Shown here: positions 8,568 through 16,425 of the stretch, in pieces
Position numbering within the stretch: position 1 is the first letter of the stretch
How the letters are laid out: each line of letters begins with the position of its first letter
Source of the DNA: Promicromonospora sp. MEB111
Lineage (GTDB): Bacteria; Actinomycetota; Actinomycetes; Actinomycetales; Cellulomonadaceae
DNA: 64,000 nucleotides
Direction of reading: 5' to 3'
NCBI RefSeq assembly: GCF_030209445.1
Contig: NZ_JARVSD010000012.1
Coordinates: forward strand, 1-64,000
The notes under the pieces: generated by a model
The model's database searches: none
Seen by the model: the letters and a program-made list of their open reading frames with translations, nothing else
Told to the model about the DNA's origin: nothing
Program-made: the position numbers and the translations under genes

Positions 8568-8636
8568 CCCCTTCGAGGCCCGAGTTTCTCCTCTTTGACG
8601 CCGCTCAAAGCGGAGAAAACGTGGGTCTCGAAGGGG
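8568..8636. repeat. Long imperfect intergenic palindrome, family B copy 1
   Basis: A left arm beginning CCCCTTCGAGGCCCGAG (8568-8598) pairs with 8605-8636, leaving a 6-nt loop; the arms are about 31-32 nt with a few mismatches and one bulge. It lies between the stop of the DoxX gene and the start of the GNAT gene. The left arm is closely similar to that of the perfect palindrome at 12024-12085, so the two are members of one family. A role as terminator or mobile palindromic element is inference. Confidence 0.75.
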
Positions 8637-8664
8637 GGCGACGGGGGTGCCGCGGCGGGGCGGC

Positions 8665-9195
8665 TCAGCGTGCGGCCGGCGCGGACGGCTGGGCCGGCTG
8701 GGCCGGGGCCGGCTCGGTCTGTGCGGAGCGGGACGGCGCCGGGCCCCGGAAGATCGCGACGAGGTTGATCGTGAGCGCGACCGTGACCAGCCCGATCACG
8801 GGGACCAGCAGGTCGGCGTCCAGGTGCGGCCCGGTGGCCAGGAGACCCCAGCGGCCGACGGCGATGGCCCCGGCGAGCGCCGCCCACAGCGCCGTCTCCA
8901 GGGCGGGCAGCCACTCGCCGGCCCGGACGTGGAACCCGCTGGCCATGAGCGTGACGACGGCGAGCCCGGCCGCGGCCAGCGGCGTCGTCCACTCGAAAGC
9001 GCCCAGGAGCAGGGGCAGGACGAGCGCGAACGGCGCCACGAGCTCCGCCACGCCGGTCAGGACGACGATCGAACGGGGCAGGTCGTCGAACCCCGCCCAG
9101 CGGTCGATGCCGCGGCCTGCGATCTTGGGCAGCGCCGCGAACAGGAAGAACAGGGCGAGGACGATCTGTGCCGCCCACAGGGTGGTGGTGAGCAT
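8665..9195 (-). CDS. DoxX-like membrane protein
   Basis: The 176-aa protein has four hydrophobic segments and an N-terminus (QIVLALFFLFAALPKIAG) typical of the DoxX/DoxD-like family, followed by a Pro/Ala-rich cytoplasmic tail. A good ribosome-binding site (gaaggag) precedes the ATG. DoxX proteins are often linked to redox or detoxification functions, and this one is divergent from an ECF41-like sigma gene whose predicted promoter motif also precedes it, so it is the likely main target of that sigma factor. Confidence 0.82.
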   Translation of the reverse strand: MLTTTLWAAQIVLALFFLFAALPKIAGRGIDRWAGFDDLPRSIVVLTGVAELVAPFALVLPLLLGAFEWTTPLAAAGLAVVTLMASGFHVRAGEWLPALETALWAALAGAIAVGRWGLLATGPHLDADLLVPVIGLVTVALTINLVAIFRGPAPSRSAQTEPAPAQPAQPSAPAAR

Positions 9196-9246
9196 GATGC
9201 TCCTTCAGGTTCGTCGGACGGCGGTCTGCCGGCCGGGTGCGGACAG

Positions 9247-9301
9247 GACGAACGGGCGGTCGGGTGTGTGACGCCGTCACATCGCGGGGTGCCCGATCGT
9301 C
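9247..9301. promoter_or_regulatory. Divergent ECF41-type promoters sharing a palindromic -35 region
   Basis: Rightward: CGTCACA (9275-9281), 16-bp spacer, CGTC (9298-9301). Leftward: CGTCACA (complement of 9267-9273), 16-bp spacer, CGTC (complement of 9247-9250). The published ECF41 consensus is TGTCACA with CGTC. Both -35 boxes form the palindrome TGTGACG-C-CGTCACA. The rightward start would fall at or next to ATG 9311, making the sigma mRNA leaderless; the leftward one gives the DoxX gene a leader of about 45 nt with a ribosome-binding site. Confidence 0.75.
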
Positions 9302-9310
9302 GTGCGGGGC

Positions 9311-10357
9311 ATGAGCGAAGCTGGACGCGAGCCCGCGCGCGGGCGGGAACCTGATGCGGGCGGTGCGTCCGGGGATGCCCGTGGTCGCGCGGCCGGACCC
9401 GACGCCGAGCGGGTCGCCGCGGCGTCGCGGGACGACCGTGCCTACCTGCTGGCCGTCGCACGGCGCATCCTGGCCGACCCCGCCGAGGCCGAGGACGTGG
9501 TGCAGGACGCGTTCGCGCGGCTGGCGACCCAGGACGTCGGCGGCATCCGCGACCTGCGCGGCTGGCTCGTCGTGGCGGTGCGGCGGCTCGCGCTGGACCG
9601 GATCGGGTCGGCGCACCGGCGCCTGTCCGCGCCGCAGGACCCGGCGGCCTGGAACTTCGGGTCCGGCACGGGGGTGCCGGGCCTGAGCCTGGGTGCGTCA
9701 CCGGACCCGGCAGACCGGATCACCCTGGACGACGAGATCCGGCGCGCCCTGTCCGTCGTGCTCGACCGGCTGACGGCGGGCGAGCGCGCCGCGTTCCTGC
9801 TGCACGACGTGTTCGGGATCCCCTTCGAGAGCGTCGCGGAGACGGTCGGCCGCACCCCGGCCGCGTGCCGCCAGCTCGCCAGCCGGGCCCGGAGGGCGAT
9901 CCGGGCGTCGCAGCCGACGGCGTCCGGGTCCGCCGGGTCGACGTCGGCAGCATCGGCATCCGGCGGTCCGACGTCGGCCGCGCACACGTCGATCGGTCCG
10001 GCGCCGACCGCACCGGCCGGGCACCGCGCCGACCCTCAGCTGCAGCGTGTGGTCGACACCTTCATCGCGGCCTGCGCCGGGGGAGACCTCGCGGCCCTGG
10101 TGCGGATCCTGCACCCCGAGGTCTCGGGCTGGGCGACCCTGCGCGGCGAGCGCGTCGGGTTCGACGTCGGCGCCGAGCGGGTGGCCGCCGGGTCCCTGCA
10201 CTACCTGGGGCCGACGTCGGGCTGGACCCTGGCGCCCCTGCTCCTGGACGACGGGATGGCGCTCGTCGCGACGCGGGACGGCGCGCCCGTCGCCCTGATC
10301 CGCGTGCTCGTCGTGGACGGCCTGATCACGGCGATCCGCACGGTCCTGCTGCCCTGA
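9311..10357 (+). CDS. ECF41/SigJ-like RNA polymerase sigma factor with C-terminal SnoaL-like domain
   Basis: Sigma region 2 (AEDVVQDAFARLA) and region 4 (LTAGERAAFLLHDVFGIPFE, then ACRQLASRARR) match the SigJ/ECF41 type. An Ala/Ser/Gly-rich linker leads to a SnoaL-like domain of about 105 residues (LQRVVDTFIAACAGGDLAAL) that in ECF41 proteins regulates the sigma activity without a separate anti-sigma factor. The start at 9311 is preferred over GTG 9302 because the latter overlaps the predicted -10 box. Its own promoter and that of the divergent DoxX gene carry the matching motif, suggesting autoregulation. Confidence 0.88.
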   Translation: MSEAGREPARGREPDAGGASGDARGRAAGPDAERVAAASRDDRAYLLAVARRILADPAEAEDVVQDAFARLATQDVGGIRDLRGWLVVAVRRLALDRIGSAHRRLSAPQDPAAWNFGSGTGVPGLSLGASPDPADRITLDDEIRRALSVVLDRLTAGERAAFLLHDVFGIPFESVAETVGRTPAACRQLASRARRAIRASQPTASGSAGSTSAASASGGPTSAAHTSIGPAPTAPAGHRADPQLQRVVDTFIAACAGGDLAALVRILHPEVSGWATLRGERVGFDVGAERVAAGSLHYLGPTSGWTLAPLLLDDGMALVATRDGAPVALIRVLVVDGLITAIRTVLLP

Positions 10358-10464
10358 GGTCGGCAGTTCGACCAGCGGAGTCGGCAGTCTGCACCGAGGT
10401 CGGCACAGGGATGTGCCGATCTCGGTGCAGAGTGCCGACCTCGGGGGCAGACTGCCGACCTCAG
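10354..10464. repeat. Nested intergenic hairpin element, family A copy 1
   Basis: An inner 28-nt arm starting GTCGGCAGTCTGCACC (10380-10407) pairs with 10412-10439 across a 4-nt loop with two non-Watson-Crick positions. An outer perfect 14-bp repeat, CTGAGGTCGGCAGT (10354-10367), pairs with 10451-10464. The outer arm includes the sigma gene stop codon. A sister element with the same arm length, loop size and sequence lies at 19307-19366. Confidence 0.85.
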
Positions 10465-10481
10465 CACCAGGAGACCTCGCC

Positions 10482-10512
10482 TTGCGTTCGAGCGCGCTCG
10501 AATCCCTAACGT
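10482..10512 (+). promoter_or_regulatory. MerR-type promoter: 19-bp spacer filled by a palindrome
   Basis: TTGCGT (10482-10487) and TAACGT (10507-10512) are 19 bp apart, the overlong spacing that MerR-family activators act upon. The spacer holds the perfect 16-bp palindrome TTCGAGCGCGCTCGAA (10487-10502). The SDR start codon follows 7 nt after the -10 box and a MerR gene lies directly downstream, making that protein the likely regulator. Confidence 0.65.
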
Positions 10513-10519
10513 CGCCGCC

Positions 10520-11443
10520 ATGACGACAGACAGTGCGACGACGACCAGCACAACCACCACCACGGTCACCAGCGGGGCCACCGCCGACACCAGGACCTGG
10601 CTCATCACCGGCGCGAGCTCCGGCCTCGGCCTCGCCCTGGCGGAGGCCGCGCTCCAGGCCGGGGAGCGGGTGGTCGGCACGGCGCGCCGGGCCGGCCGGT
10701 TCGGCGCGCTGCGGGCGCGGTACGGCGAGCGGCTGCTCGCGGTGGAGCACGACGTGCGGGACACGGCGGGGGCCGCCGCGGTCGTGGACCGGGCCCTGGA
10801 CGCGTTCGGGCGGATCGACGTGCTGGTCAACAACGCCGGCGCGGGACAGGTGGGGACAGCCGAGGAGATTGGCGACGCCGCCCTGCGCGACATGCTCGAC
10901 CAGCACCTGTTCGGTCCGGCGGCCTACGTGCGGGCGGTCCTGCCGCACCTGCGGGCGCGCGGCACGGGCGCGATCGTGCAGATGAGCAGCCAGGGCGGGC
11001 GCATGTCGTTCCCCGCGGTGGGCAGCTACTCGGCCGGGAAGTTCGCGCTGGAGGGCTGGTCCGAGGCGCTCGCCGGCGAGGTCGCCCCGTTCGGCGTCCG
11101 CGTGCTGATCGTGGAGCCCAGCCGGTTCCGGACGGCGTTCAACGCGGCCGGCGTGCTCCGCACCGCGGCCGCCGACCCCGCCTATGACGACGTGGCCGGC
11201 GCGGTCCGCGCGAACATGGCCGAGGCTCACGGCAGTCAGGAGGGCGACCCGGCCCGCGCCGCCGCCGTCGTCCGCCAGGTGCTGGACGCCGCGGACGCGC
11301 CGCTGCGCCTGCCGCTCGGCGCGGAGGCGGTCCGCAACCTGCGGCGCGCGTACGCCTACGCGGCGGACGACGTCGAGAAGTGGGCCGGTGCGTCCGAGTC
11401 CGCGGACTTCCCGGGCGTGCCCCCGGCCGTGCGAGCCTTCTGA
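10520..11443 (+). CDS. SDR family NAD(P)-dependent oxidoreductase
   Basis: After a Thr-rich 25-residue N-terminus comes the cofactor motif TGASSGLG, the NNAG motif, a catalytic Ser in QMSSQGG and the YSAGK catalytic Tyr/Lys, giving a classical short-chain dehydrogenase (307 aa). The substrate is unknown. It is preceded by a MerR-style promoter and followed after 34 bp by the MerR gene, so it probably responds to an electrophile or other small molecule. The odd Thr-rich N-terminus may mean that translation starts further in, but no better start precedes the TGASSGLG motif. Confidence 0.87.
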   Translation: MTTDSATTTSTTTTTVTSGATADTRTWLITGASSGLGLALAEAALQAGERVVGTARRAGRFGALRARYGERLLAVEHDVRDTAGAAAVVDRALDAFGRIDVLVNNAGAGQVGTAEEIGDAALRDMLDQHLFGPAAYVRAVLPHLRARGTGAIVQMSSQGGRMSFPAVGSYSAGKFALEGWSEALAGEVAPFGVRVLIVEPSRFRTAFNAAGVLRTAAADPAYDDVAGAVRANMAEAHGSQEGDPARAAAVVRQVLDAADAPLRLPLGAEAVRNLRRAYAYAADDVEKWAGASESADFPGVPPAVRAF

Positions 11444-11477
11444 TGACCCGCACCCCGGGCCGCCTAGGCTGGTGGGC

Positions 11478-11987
11478 ATGGCGACGGACGACCTGATGTC
11501 GCGGGCCCTGGCGGCGCTGGGGGAGGACGGCGCGCCGTCGGCCGACGTCATCCACGCCCTCGCGGACGCGGACGCGGTGCCCGGACCCCTGCCGATCGCC
11601 GAGGCCGCCGCCTACCTCGACGTCTCGCCGCACACGCTGCGGTACTACGAGCGCGCGGGCCTGGTCGAGGTGGGCCGGGACGCCGCCGGGTACCGCCTGT
11701 ACGACGCCGCGGCGCTGCGCCGCCTCGTCTTCGTCACCCGGATGCGGCTGTCGGGCATGCCGATGCGCGACGTGCAGCACTACATCGCCCTCGCGGACGC
11801 CGGCAAGGAGACCGAGCCGGAGCGCCTCGACCTCCTGCTGGAGCACCGCGACACCATCCGGCGCCGGATCCGGGAGCTGAACCTCTCGCTGGCGGCCACG
11901 GAGTACAAGATCGCCACCTACGGCGGTGCCACGGGTCCGGACGTCACGGACCCGGACGTCACGGACCCGGACGTCCAGGACGACTAG
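11478..11987 (+). CDS. MerR family transcriptional regulator
   Basis: The winged helix shows LPIAEAAAYLDVSPHTLRYY followed by ERAGL, diagnostic of MerR proteins, and then a coiled-coil helix (LLEHRDTIRRRIRELNL). The C-terminus ends in the repeat PDVTDPDVTDPDV. No metal-binding cysteines are visible, so the effector is probably organic. TAGGCT (11465-11470) lies 7 nt before the ATG, suggesting a leaderless transcript in addition to readthrough from the SDR gene. It is the best candidate to bind the palindrome in the SDR promoter. Confidence 0.9.
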   Translation: MATDDLMSRALAALGEDGAPSADVIHALADADAVPGPLPIAEAAAYLDVSPHTLRYYERAGLVEVGRDAAGYRLYDAAALRRLVFVTRMRLSGMPMRDVQHYIALADAGKETEPERLDLLLEHRDTIRRRIRELNLSLAATEYKIATYGGATGPDVTDPDVTDPDVQDD

Positions 11988-12023
11988 CTCGGTCACGAGC
12001 GGCCCACCCGTCGCCGCGATCCC

Positions 12024-12085
12024 CTTTGAGGCCCGGGTTTCTTCGCTTTGAACGGTCCCAAAGCGAAGAAACCCGGGCCTCAAAG
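12024..12085. terminator. 27-bp perfect inverted repeat between convergent genes, family B copy 2
   Basis: A 27-nt arm beginning CTTTGAGGCCCGGGTTTC (12024-12050) is perfectly inverted at 12059-12085 with an 8-nt loop. It sits midway between the stops of the MerR gene and the convergent LacI gene, as expected of a bidirectional terminator, but lacks a T-run. The left arm matches that of 8568-8598 at most positions. Confidence 0.8.
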
Positions 12086-12120
12086 CGAATGCCCGGCGGG
12101 CCTGGCCGTCCGGCCGCCCG

Positions 12121-13233
12121 TCAGGCCTGCCGCGGCTCCGCGCTCGACCGGCGGGCCCGGAGCACCGCCGGCGACTCGTACCGCACCGACTCCGTGCGCC
12201 CCGCCAGCCGTTCCAGCAGCAGCCGCACCGCCTCGCGACCGAGGGTGATGCCGCTCTGGTCCACGCTGGTGAGCGAGACGAGGGGGTGTCGCGCGATCGG
12301 CACGTCGTCGTAACCGACCACCGACACGTCGCGCGCGTCGAGCCCGGCCTCCGCGACCGCGCTCAGCACGCCGACGGCCAGGGTGTCGTTGCCCGCGAAG
12401 ATCGCGGTCGGGCGGTCGGGGGAGTCCAGGAGCGCGCGGGTGGCCGCATGGGCCTCCGAGCCGTCGAACATCGTGTGGATCACCTGCGGCTCCAGCCCGG
12501 CGGCGGTCATGCGCTCGCGGTAGACGGCGGTGCGCACCACGTGGGGCTCGGCGCCGGCCTGGCCCGCCCACGGCGGCTCCGGCCGGGACGGGTGGATGGT
12601 CAGGTGCACGATGCGCCGGTGGCCGAGGTCGAACAGGTGCGACATGACCTGCTCGGCGCCGGCGCGGTCGTCGCCGGTGATCGTGTCGTAGCGGTCGGAC
12701 CGGTCGTGCCGCCCGATCATCACCAGCGGCGTGCGCTCGGCGACCCGTTCCAGCCACGCGGGGTCCACCCGGGGCGCGATGGCCACGATGCCGTCGACCT
12801 GGCGGTCGGCGAGGCTGTTGATCGCCACGTCGCCCTTCTGGTCCCGCCCGAGCGGGGCGATGATCATCTGGTACGGGGTGTCCGCGAGCGCCTCCGTCGC
12901 GCCGTCGACGATCATCGTCAGGAAGTCGTTGCCCACCTGGGGGATCTCGAACCCGAGCGTGAAGCTCGCCCCGCGCATGGCCCGCGCGGCGACGCGCGGT
13001 CGGTACTCCAGCCGCTCGATGGCGGCGGTGACCTGGGCCCGCATGTGCTCGCTGACGCCGTAGGCGTTCCGGATCACCTTGGAGACCGCGGCCCGGGAGA
13101 CGCCGGCCTCACGGGCGACGTCCTGGATCGTCGAGGGGCGGGGTCCGGGCTCCGCGGTGGGCCCCACCGCCGGGGAGGGCGGCGGCGGTGCCGGAGACGG
13201 TGCGGCGTCCGGCCTGGTCTCTGCTGAGGTCAC
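12121..13233 (-). CDS. LacI family transcriptional regulator of the rhamnoside locus
   Basis: GTG 13233 (VTSAETRPD) is chosen; further upstream codons run into the operator region. A Pro-rich N-terminal tail of about 34 residues precedes the LacI HTH (STIQDVAREAGVSRAAVSKV) and a periplasmic-binding-protein-like ligand domain (residues about 90-365, with DGIVAIAP and SVVGYDDVPIA). It is divergent from the ABC transporter and GH78 genes, and GTAGA/TCTAC dyads in the 131-bp interval are likely operators. The inducer is probably rhamnose or a rhamnoside, inferred from the glycosidase. Confidence 0.88.
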   Translation of the reverse strand: MTSAETRPDAAPSPAPPPPSPAVGPTAEPGPRPSTIQDVAREAGVSRAAVSKVIRNAYGVSEHMRAQVTAAIERLEYRPRVAARAMRGASFTLGFEIPQVGNDFLTMIVDGATEALADTPYQMIIAPLGRDQKGDVAINSLADRQVDGIVAIAPRVDPAWLERVAERTPLVMIGRHDRSDRYDTITGDDRAGAEQVMSHLFDLGHRRIVHLTIHPSRPEPPWAGQAGAEPHVVRTAVYRERMTAAGLEPQVIHTMFDGSEAHAATRALLDSPDRPTAIFAGNDTLAVGVLSAVAEAGLDARDVSVVGYDDVPIARHPLVSLTSVDQSGITLGREAVRLLLERLAGRTESVRYESPAVLRARRSSAEPRQA

Positions 13234-13249
13234 GACTGTGTTCCCGATT

Positions 13250-13362
13250 CTGTAGATCGGTTGACACTCTACAGGGCCCTCGCTAGCGTGAACCCGCTGA
13301 AAGGATTCATTCGAGGGAGTGTAGATCGCTCTACGATCCTTTCGCTCTACAAGGAGGTAGAG
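13250..13362 (+). promoter_or_regulatory. Promoter with three GTAGA/TCTAC dyads, one enclosing the ribosome-binding site
   Basis: TTGACA (13261-13266) and TAGCGT (13284-13289) with 17 bp between them form the promoter. Dyad 1, CTGTAGA-N11-TCTACAG (13250-13274), covers the -35 box. Dyad 2, GTAGA-N4-TCTAC (13321-13334), lies in the leader. Dyad 3, CTCTAC-N6-GTAGAG (13345-13362), places the GGAGG ribosome-binding site partly in its loop, 2 nt before the ATG. Repression by the divergent LacI protein is the natural reading. Confidence 0.7.
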
Positions 13363-13364
13363 AG

Positions 13365-14669
13365 ATGTCCCGAGCAACTCGTCATCGCGTGGCGGTGGCC
13401 GCAGCGGCTGTCCCGCTGCTGGCCCTGGCCGGCTGCTCGTCGTCCGGCGACGACGGCGGAACCACCGAGATCACGTTCCTCACGACCAACGACGCGCCGA
13501 ACCCCGAGACCGCGGACGCCCTGATCGAGGCCTTCGAGGCCGAGCACCCCGACATCTCGGTCAGCGTCGAGATCCGGCCGGGCGGCACCGAGGGCGACAA
13601 CCTGATCAAGACCCGGCTGTCGACGGGGGAGATGGCCGACGTCTTCTTCTACAACTCGGGCTCCCTGCTGCAGGCGCTCAACCCGGACTCGACGCTGGTC
13701 GAGCTGGGCGACCAGGAGTGGGTCGGCTCGCTCACCGAGGAGTTCGTCCCCGTCGTGAGCACCGACAACGGGATCTACGGCGCGCCCCTGGGCGCCTCGT
13801 TCGCGGGCGGCGTCGTCTACAACAAGCGGGTCTACGAAGACCTCGGGCTCACCGTCCCCGAGACCTGGGACGAGTTCATGGCGAACAACGAGACGATCGC
13901 CGCCGAGGGCGACGGTGTGGCCCCGGTCATCCAGACCTACGGCGAGACCTGGACCAGCCAGCTCTTCGTGCTCGGCGACTTCGCCAACGTGACCGCCGTC
14001 GACCCCGAGTGGGCCGAGCAGTACACGGCGCACCAGCGGTTCTACGCCGACGAGCCCGCGCTGCTGGGGTTCCAGCACCAGCAGGAGGTGGCGGAGGAGG
14101 GCTTCTTCAACGAGGACTTCCCGTCCGCGACGTTCCCGGACGGCGCCCGGATGGTCGCCGAGGGCGAGGGCGCGCACTACCCGATGCTGTCGAACGTGAT
14201 CCAGACGATCCTGCAGAACACGCCGGACGCGGTGGACGACATCGGCTTCTTCGCGCTCCCCGCGACGGACGCGGAGAACACCCAGGCGACGATCTGGCAG
14301 CCGAACGCCGTCTACATCCCCCGGTCCACGGAGGGCGCCGAGCTCGAGGCGGCCAAGGAGTTCGTCGCGTTCGTCAACAGCGACGCCGGGTGCGACATCC
14401 AGAACGAGCTGCTCCCGCCCGCCGGGCCGTACGCGGGCACCTGCGAGGTGCTGGACTCCGCCCCAGCGCTGCTCGACGACATCCAGGCGTACTTCGACGC
14501 CGGGAAGACCGCCAACGCCCTGGAGTTCATCTCGCCCGTCAAGGGGCCGAACCTGGAGCAGGCCACCGTCGAGGTGGGTTCGGGCATCCGCACCGCGGAG
14601 GACGCCGCCGCCTTCTACGACCAGGACGTCGAGAAGCAGGCCAAGCAGCTGGGCCTCGAGGGTTGGTGA
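13365..14669 (+). CDS. ABC sugar transporter substrate-binding lipoprotein (rhamnoside locus)
   Basis: The N-terminus is a lipoprotein signal with lipobox LAGC (Cys at about residue 24). The mature part is a cluster B extracellular solute-binding protein: EITFLTTNDAPNP, then GEMADVFFYNSG, and Trp/Tyr-rich ligand-site segments. Length 434 aa is usual. It heads an operon with two permeases and GH78 and starts after a strong aaggagg site. It should bind a rhamnose-containing oligosaccharide or glycoside; the substrate is inferred from the enzyme. No ATPase gene is present, so a shared MsiK-type ATPase elsewhere is expected. Confidence 0.9.
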   Translation: MSRATRHRVAVAAAAVPLLALAGCSSSGDDGGTTEITFLTTNDAPNPETADALIEAFEAEHPDISVSVEIRPGGTEGDNLIKTRLSTGEMADVFFYNSGSLLQALNPDSTLVELGDQEWVGSLTEEFVPVVSTDNGIYGAPLGASFAGGVVYNKRVYEDLGLTVPETWDEFMANNETIAAEGDGVAPVIQTYGETWTSQLFVLGDFANVTAVDPEWAEQYTAHQRFYADEPALLGFQHQQEVAEEGFFNEDFPSATFPDGARMVAEGEGAHYPMLSNVIQTILQNTPDAVDDIGFFALPATDAENTQATIWQPNAVYIPRSTEGAELEAAKEFVAFVNSDAGCDIQNELLPPAGPYAGTCEVLDSAPALLDDIQAYFDAGKTANALEFISPVKGPNLEQATVEVGSGIRTAEDAAAFYDQDVEKQAKQLGLEGW

Positions 14670-15589
14670 TGTCCGCCACCACCGAGGTGCGGGCCGCCGG
14701 ACGACGTCGGACGACGGCCCGCACCTCCCTGACCCAGCGCGCCACCTACCCGTCGTGGTTCTACCTGCCGGCCGGCGTGCTCTACCTGATCTTCTTCGCG
14801 GTGCCCACGTTCGCGTCGTTCTGGTTCAGCCTCACGCGCTGGACCCTGTTCGACACCGAGTTCATCGGCCTGGAGAACTACATCCAGTTCTTCTCGGAGC
14901 CCCAGCTCTCGCGGGGGTTCGTGAACACGCTCGTCTACGGGTTCGTGACCTCGGGCGCCAAGGTGGTGCTCGGGCTGGCGCTGGCGGTGCTGCTCACCTC
15001 GCAGCTCGTGGGCCGTGGCTACCTGCGCTCCGTGGTGTTCTTCCCGGTGCTGGTCTCCACGATCGGCGTCGGCATCACCTTCACCGCCCTGCTCGACCCG
15101 TTCGACGGGGTGGTCAACACCGTGCTCGCCGCGTTCGGGATCGAGGGGCCCGGATGGTTCACCGACCCGAGCACGGCTCTGCTGACGATCGCGGCCGTGG
15201 ACGTCTGGAAGGGGCTCGGCATCGCCACGCTCATCTACATCGCCGGCATCGTCGCCATCCCGCAGGAGTACTACGAGGCCGCGCGGGTCGACGGCGCGGG
15301 CCGCTGGCAGCAGTTCCGTTCCATCACGCTGCCCCTGGTCCAGCCGGCCACGGCGACCGTCATCATCCTGTCGCTCATCGGCGGCCTGCGGTCGTTCGAC
15401 CTGATCTGGGCGACCACGGGCGGCGGCCCCGGGTTCACCAGCGACGTCATCGCGTCCGTCATCTACAAGCAGTACCAGGCCGGTTTCTACGGGCTGTCCA
15501 CCGCGGGGAACGTCATCCTGTTCCTCGTTGTGACGGCGATCATGGTGCCGCTCTCGATGCTGCTCAACCGCAAGGAGGTCGAGCGATGA
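14669..15589 (+). CDS. ABC sugar transporter permease, MalF type
   Basis: The ATG overlaps the stop of the binding protein (TGATG). Six membrane segments are visible, the first at WFYLPAGVLYLIFFAVPTF. The cytoplasmic EAA loop, EYYEAARVDGAGRWQQFRSI, contacts the ATPase and is canonical for carbohydrate uptake transporter family 1. The protein has 306 aa. Pairs with the next permease. Confidence 0.92.
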   Translation: MSATTEVRAAGRRRTTARTSLTQRATYPSWFYLPAGVLYLIFFAVPTFASFWFSLTRWTLFDTEFIGLENYIQFFSEPQLSRGFVNTLVYGFVTSGAKVVLGLALAVLLTSQLVGRGYLRSVVFFPVLVSTIGVGITFTALLDPFDGVVNTVLAAFGIEGPGWFTDPSTALLTIAAVDVWKGLGIATLIYIAGIVAIPQEYYEAARVDGAGRWQQFRSITLPLVQPATATVIILSLIGGLRSFDLIWATTGGGPGFTSDVIASVIYKQYQAGFYGLSTAGNVILFLVVTAIMVPLSMLLNRKEVER

Positions 15590-16413
15590 GGCGCGCCGGG
15601 TCCTGGGCCACGGGCATCGCGGCCGTCGCCGTGTCGGCGGTGGTGTTCCTCGTGCCGTTCGTGTTCATCTTCCTCACGGCGTCGAAGGACGCGTCGTCCG
15701 CCTCGCGGCTGGAGTTCTCCCTGCCGGAGGACTGGGCGTTCGTCGAGAACCTGAGCGAGGTGCTCGCCACGCGCGACGGCATCGTGGTGCGAGCCTTCGT
15801 CAACAGCACGGTCCTGACCGTTGTCAGCGTCGCGATCATGGTGATCCTCGCGGCGATGGTCGGCTACCTGCTGCAACGGCGGCAGTCACGCCTCAACCCG
15901 GTGGTCAACTTCTTCGTGCTGGCGGGACTCATCGTGCCGCCCGCCGTGGTGCCGACGATCTGGGTGCTGCAGGGGATCGGGCTGTTCAAGACCATGCCCG
16001 GCCTGATCCTCGTCGAGGCGACGTTCGGCCTCTCGTTCTGCATCCTGCTGTTCCGCGCGTTCGTCGCGACCATCCCCCGCGAGCTCGACGAGGCGGCGGT
16101 CATCGACGGCGCCGGGCCCCTGCGGCTGTTCTTCGCCGTCATCCTGCCGCTGCTGCGGCCCGTGATCATCACGATCGTCGTGGTGCAGGCGGTCAACGTG
16201 TTCAACGACTTCACCAACCCCCTGTACTTCCTGCCGGGGGACGAGAACGCGACCGTGCAGCTCACGCTCTACAACTTCCAGAGCCAGATGGTCAGCCAGT
16301 TCAACCTGCTGTTCATGGACATCCTGCTGATCACGGTGCCGCCGCTGGTCATGTACATCTTCTTCAACCGCCAGATCGTGGCCGGCATGACGTCCGGCGC
16401 GGTCAAGGGCTGA
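15586..16413 (+). CDS. ABC sugar transporter permease, MalG type
   Basis: It overlaps the previous gene by the ATGA motif. Six membrane segments, the first being IAAVAVSAVVFLVPFVFIFL, and the EAA loop ELDEAAVIDGAGPLRLFFAV identify the second permease of a CUT1 importer. Length 275 aa. The GH78 gene follows 12 bp later, so all four genes are one transcription unit. Confidence 0.92.
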   Translation: MRRAGSWATGIAAVAVSAVVFLVPFVFIFLTASKDASSASRLEFSLPEDWAFVENLSEVLATRDGIVVRAFVNSTVLTVVSVAIMVILAAMVGYLLQRRQSRLNPVVNFFVLAGLIVPPAVVPTIWVLQGIGLFKTMPGLILVEATFGLSFCILLFRAFVATIPRELDEAAVIDGAGPLRLFFAVILPLLRPVIITIVVVQAVNVFNDFTNPLYFLPGDENATVQLTLYNFQSQMVSQFNLLFMDILLITVPPLVMYIFFNRQIVAGMTSGAVKG

Positions 16414-16425
16414 AAGGGGCCACCG

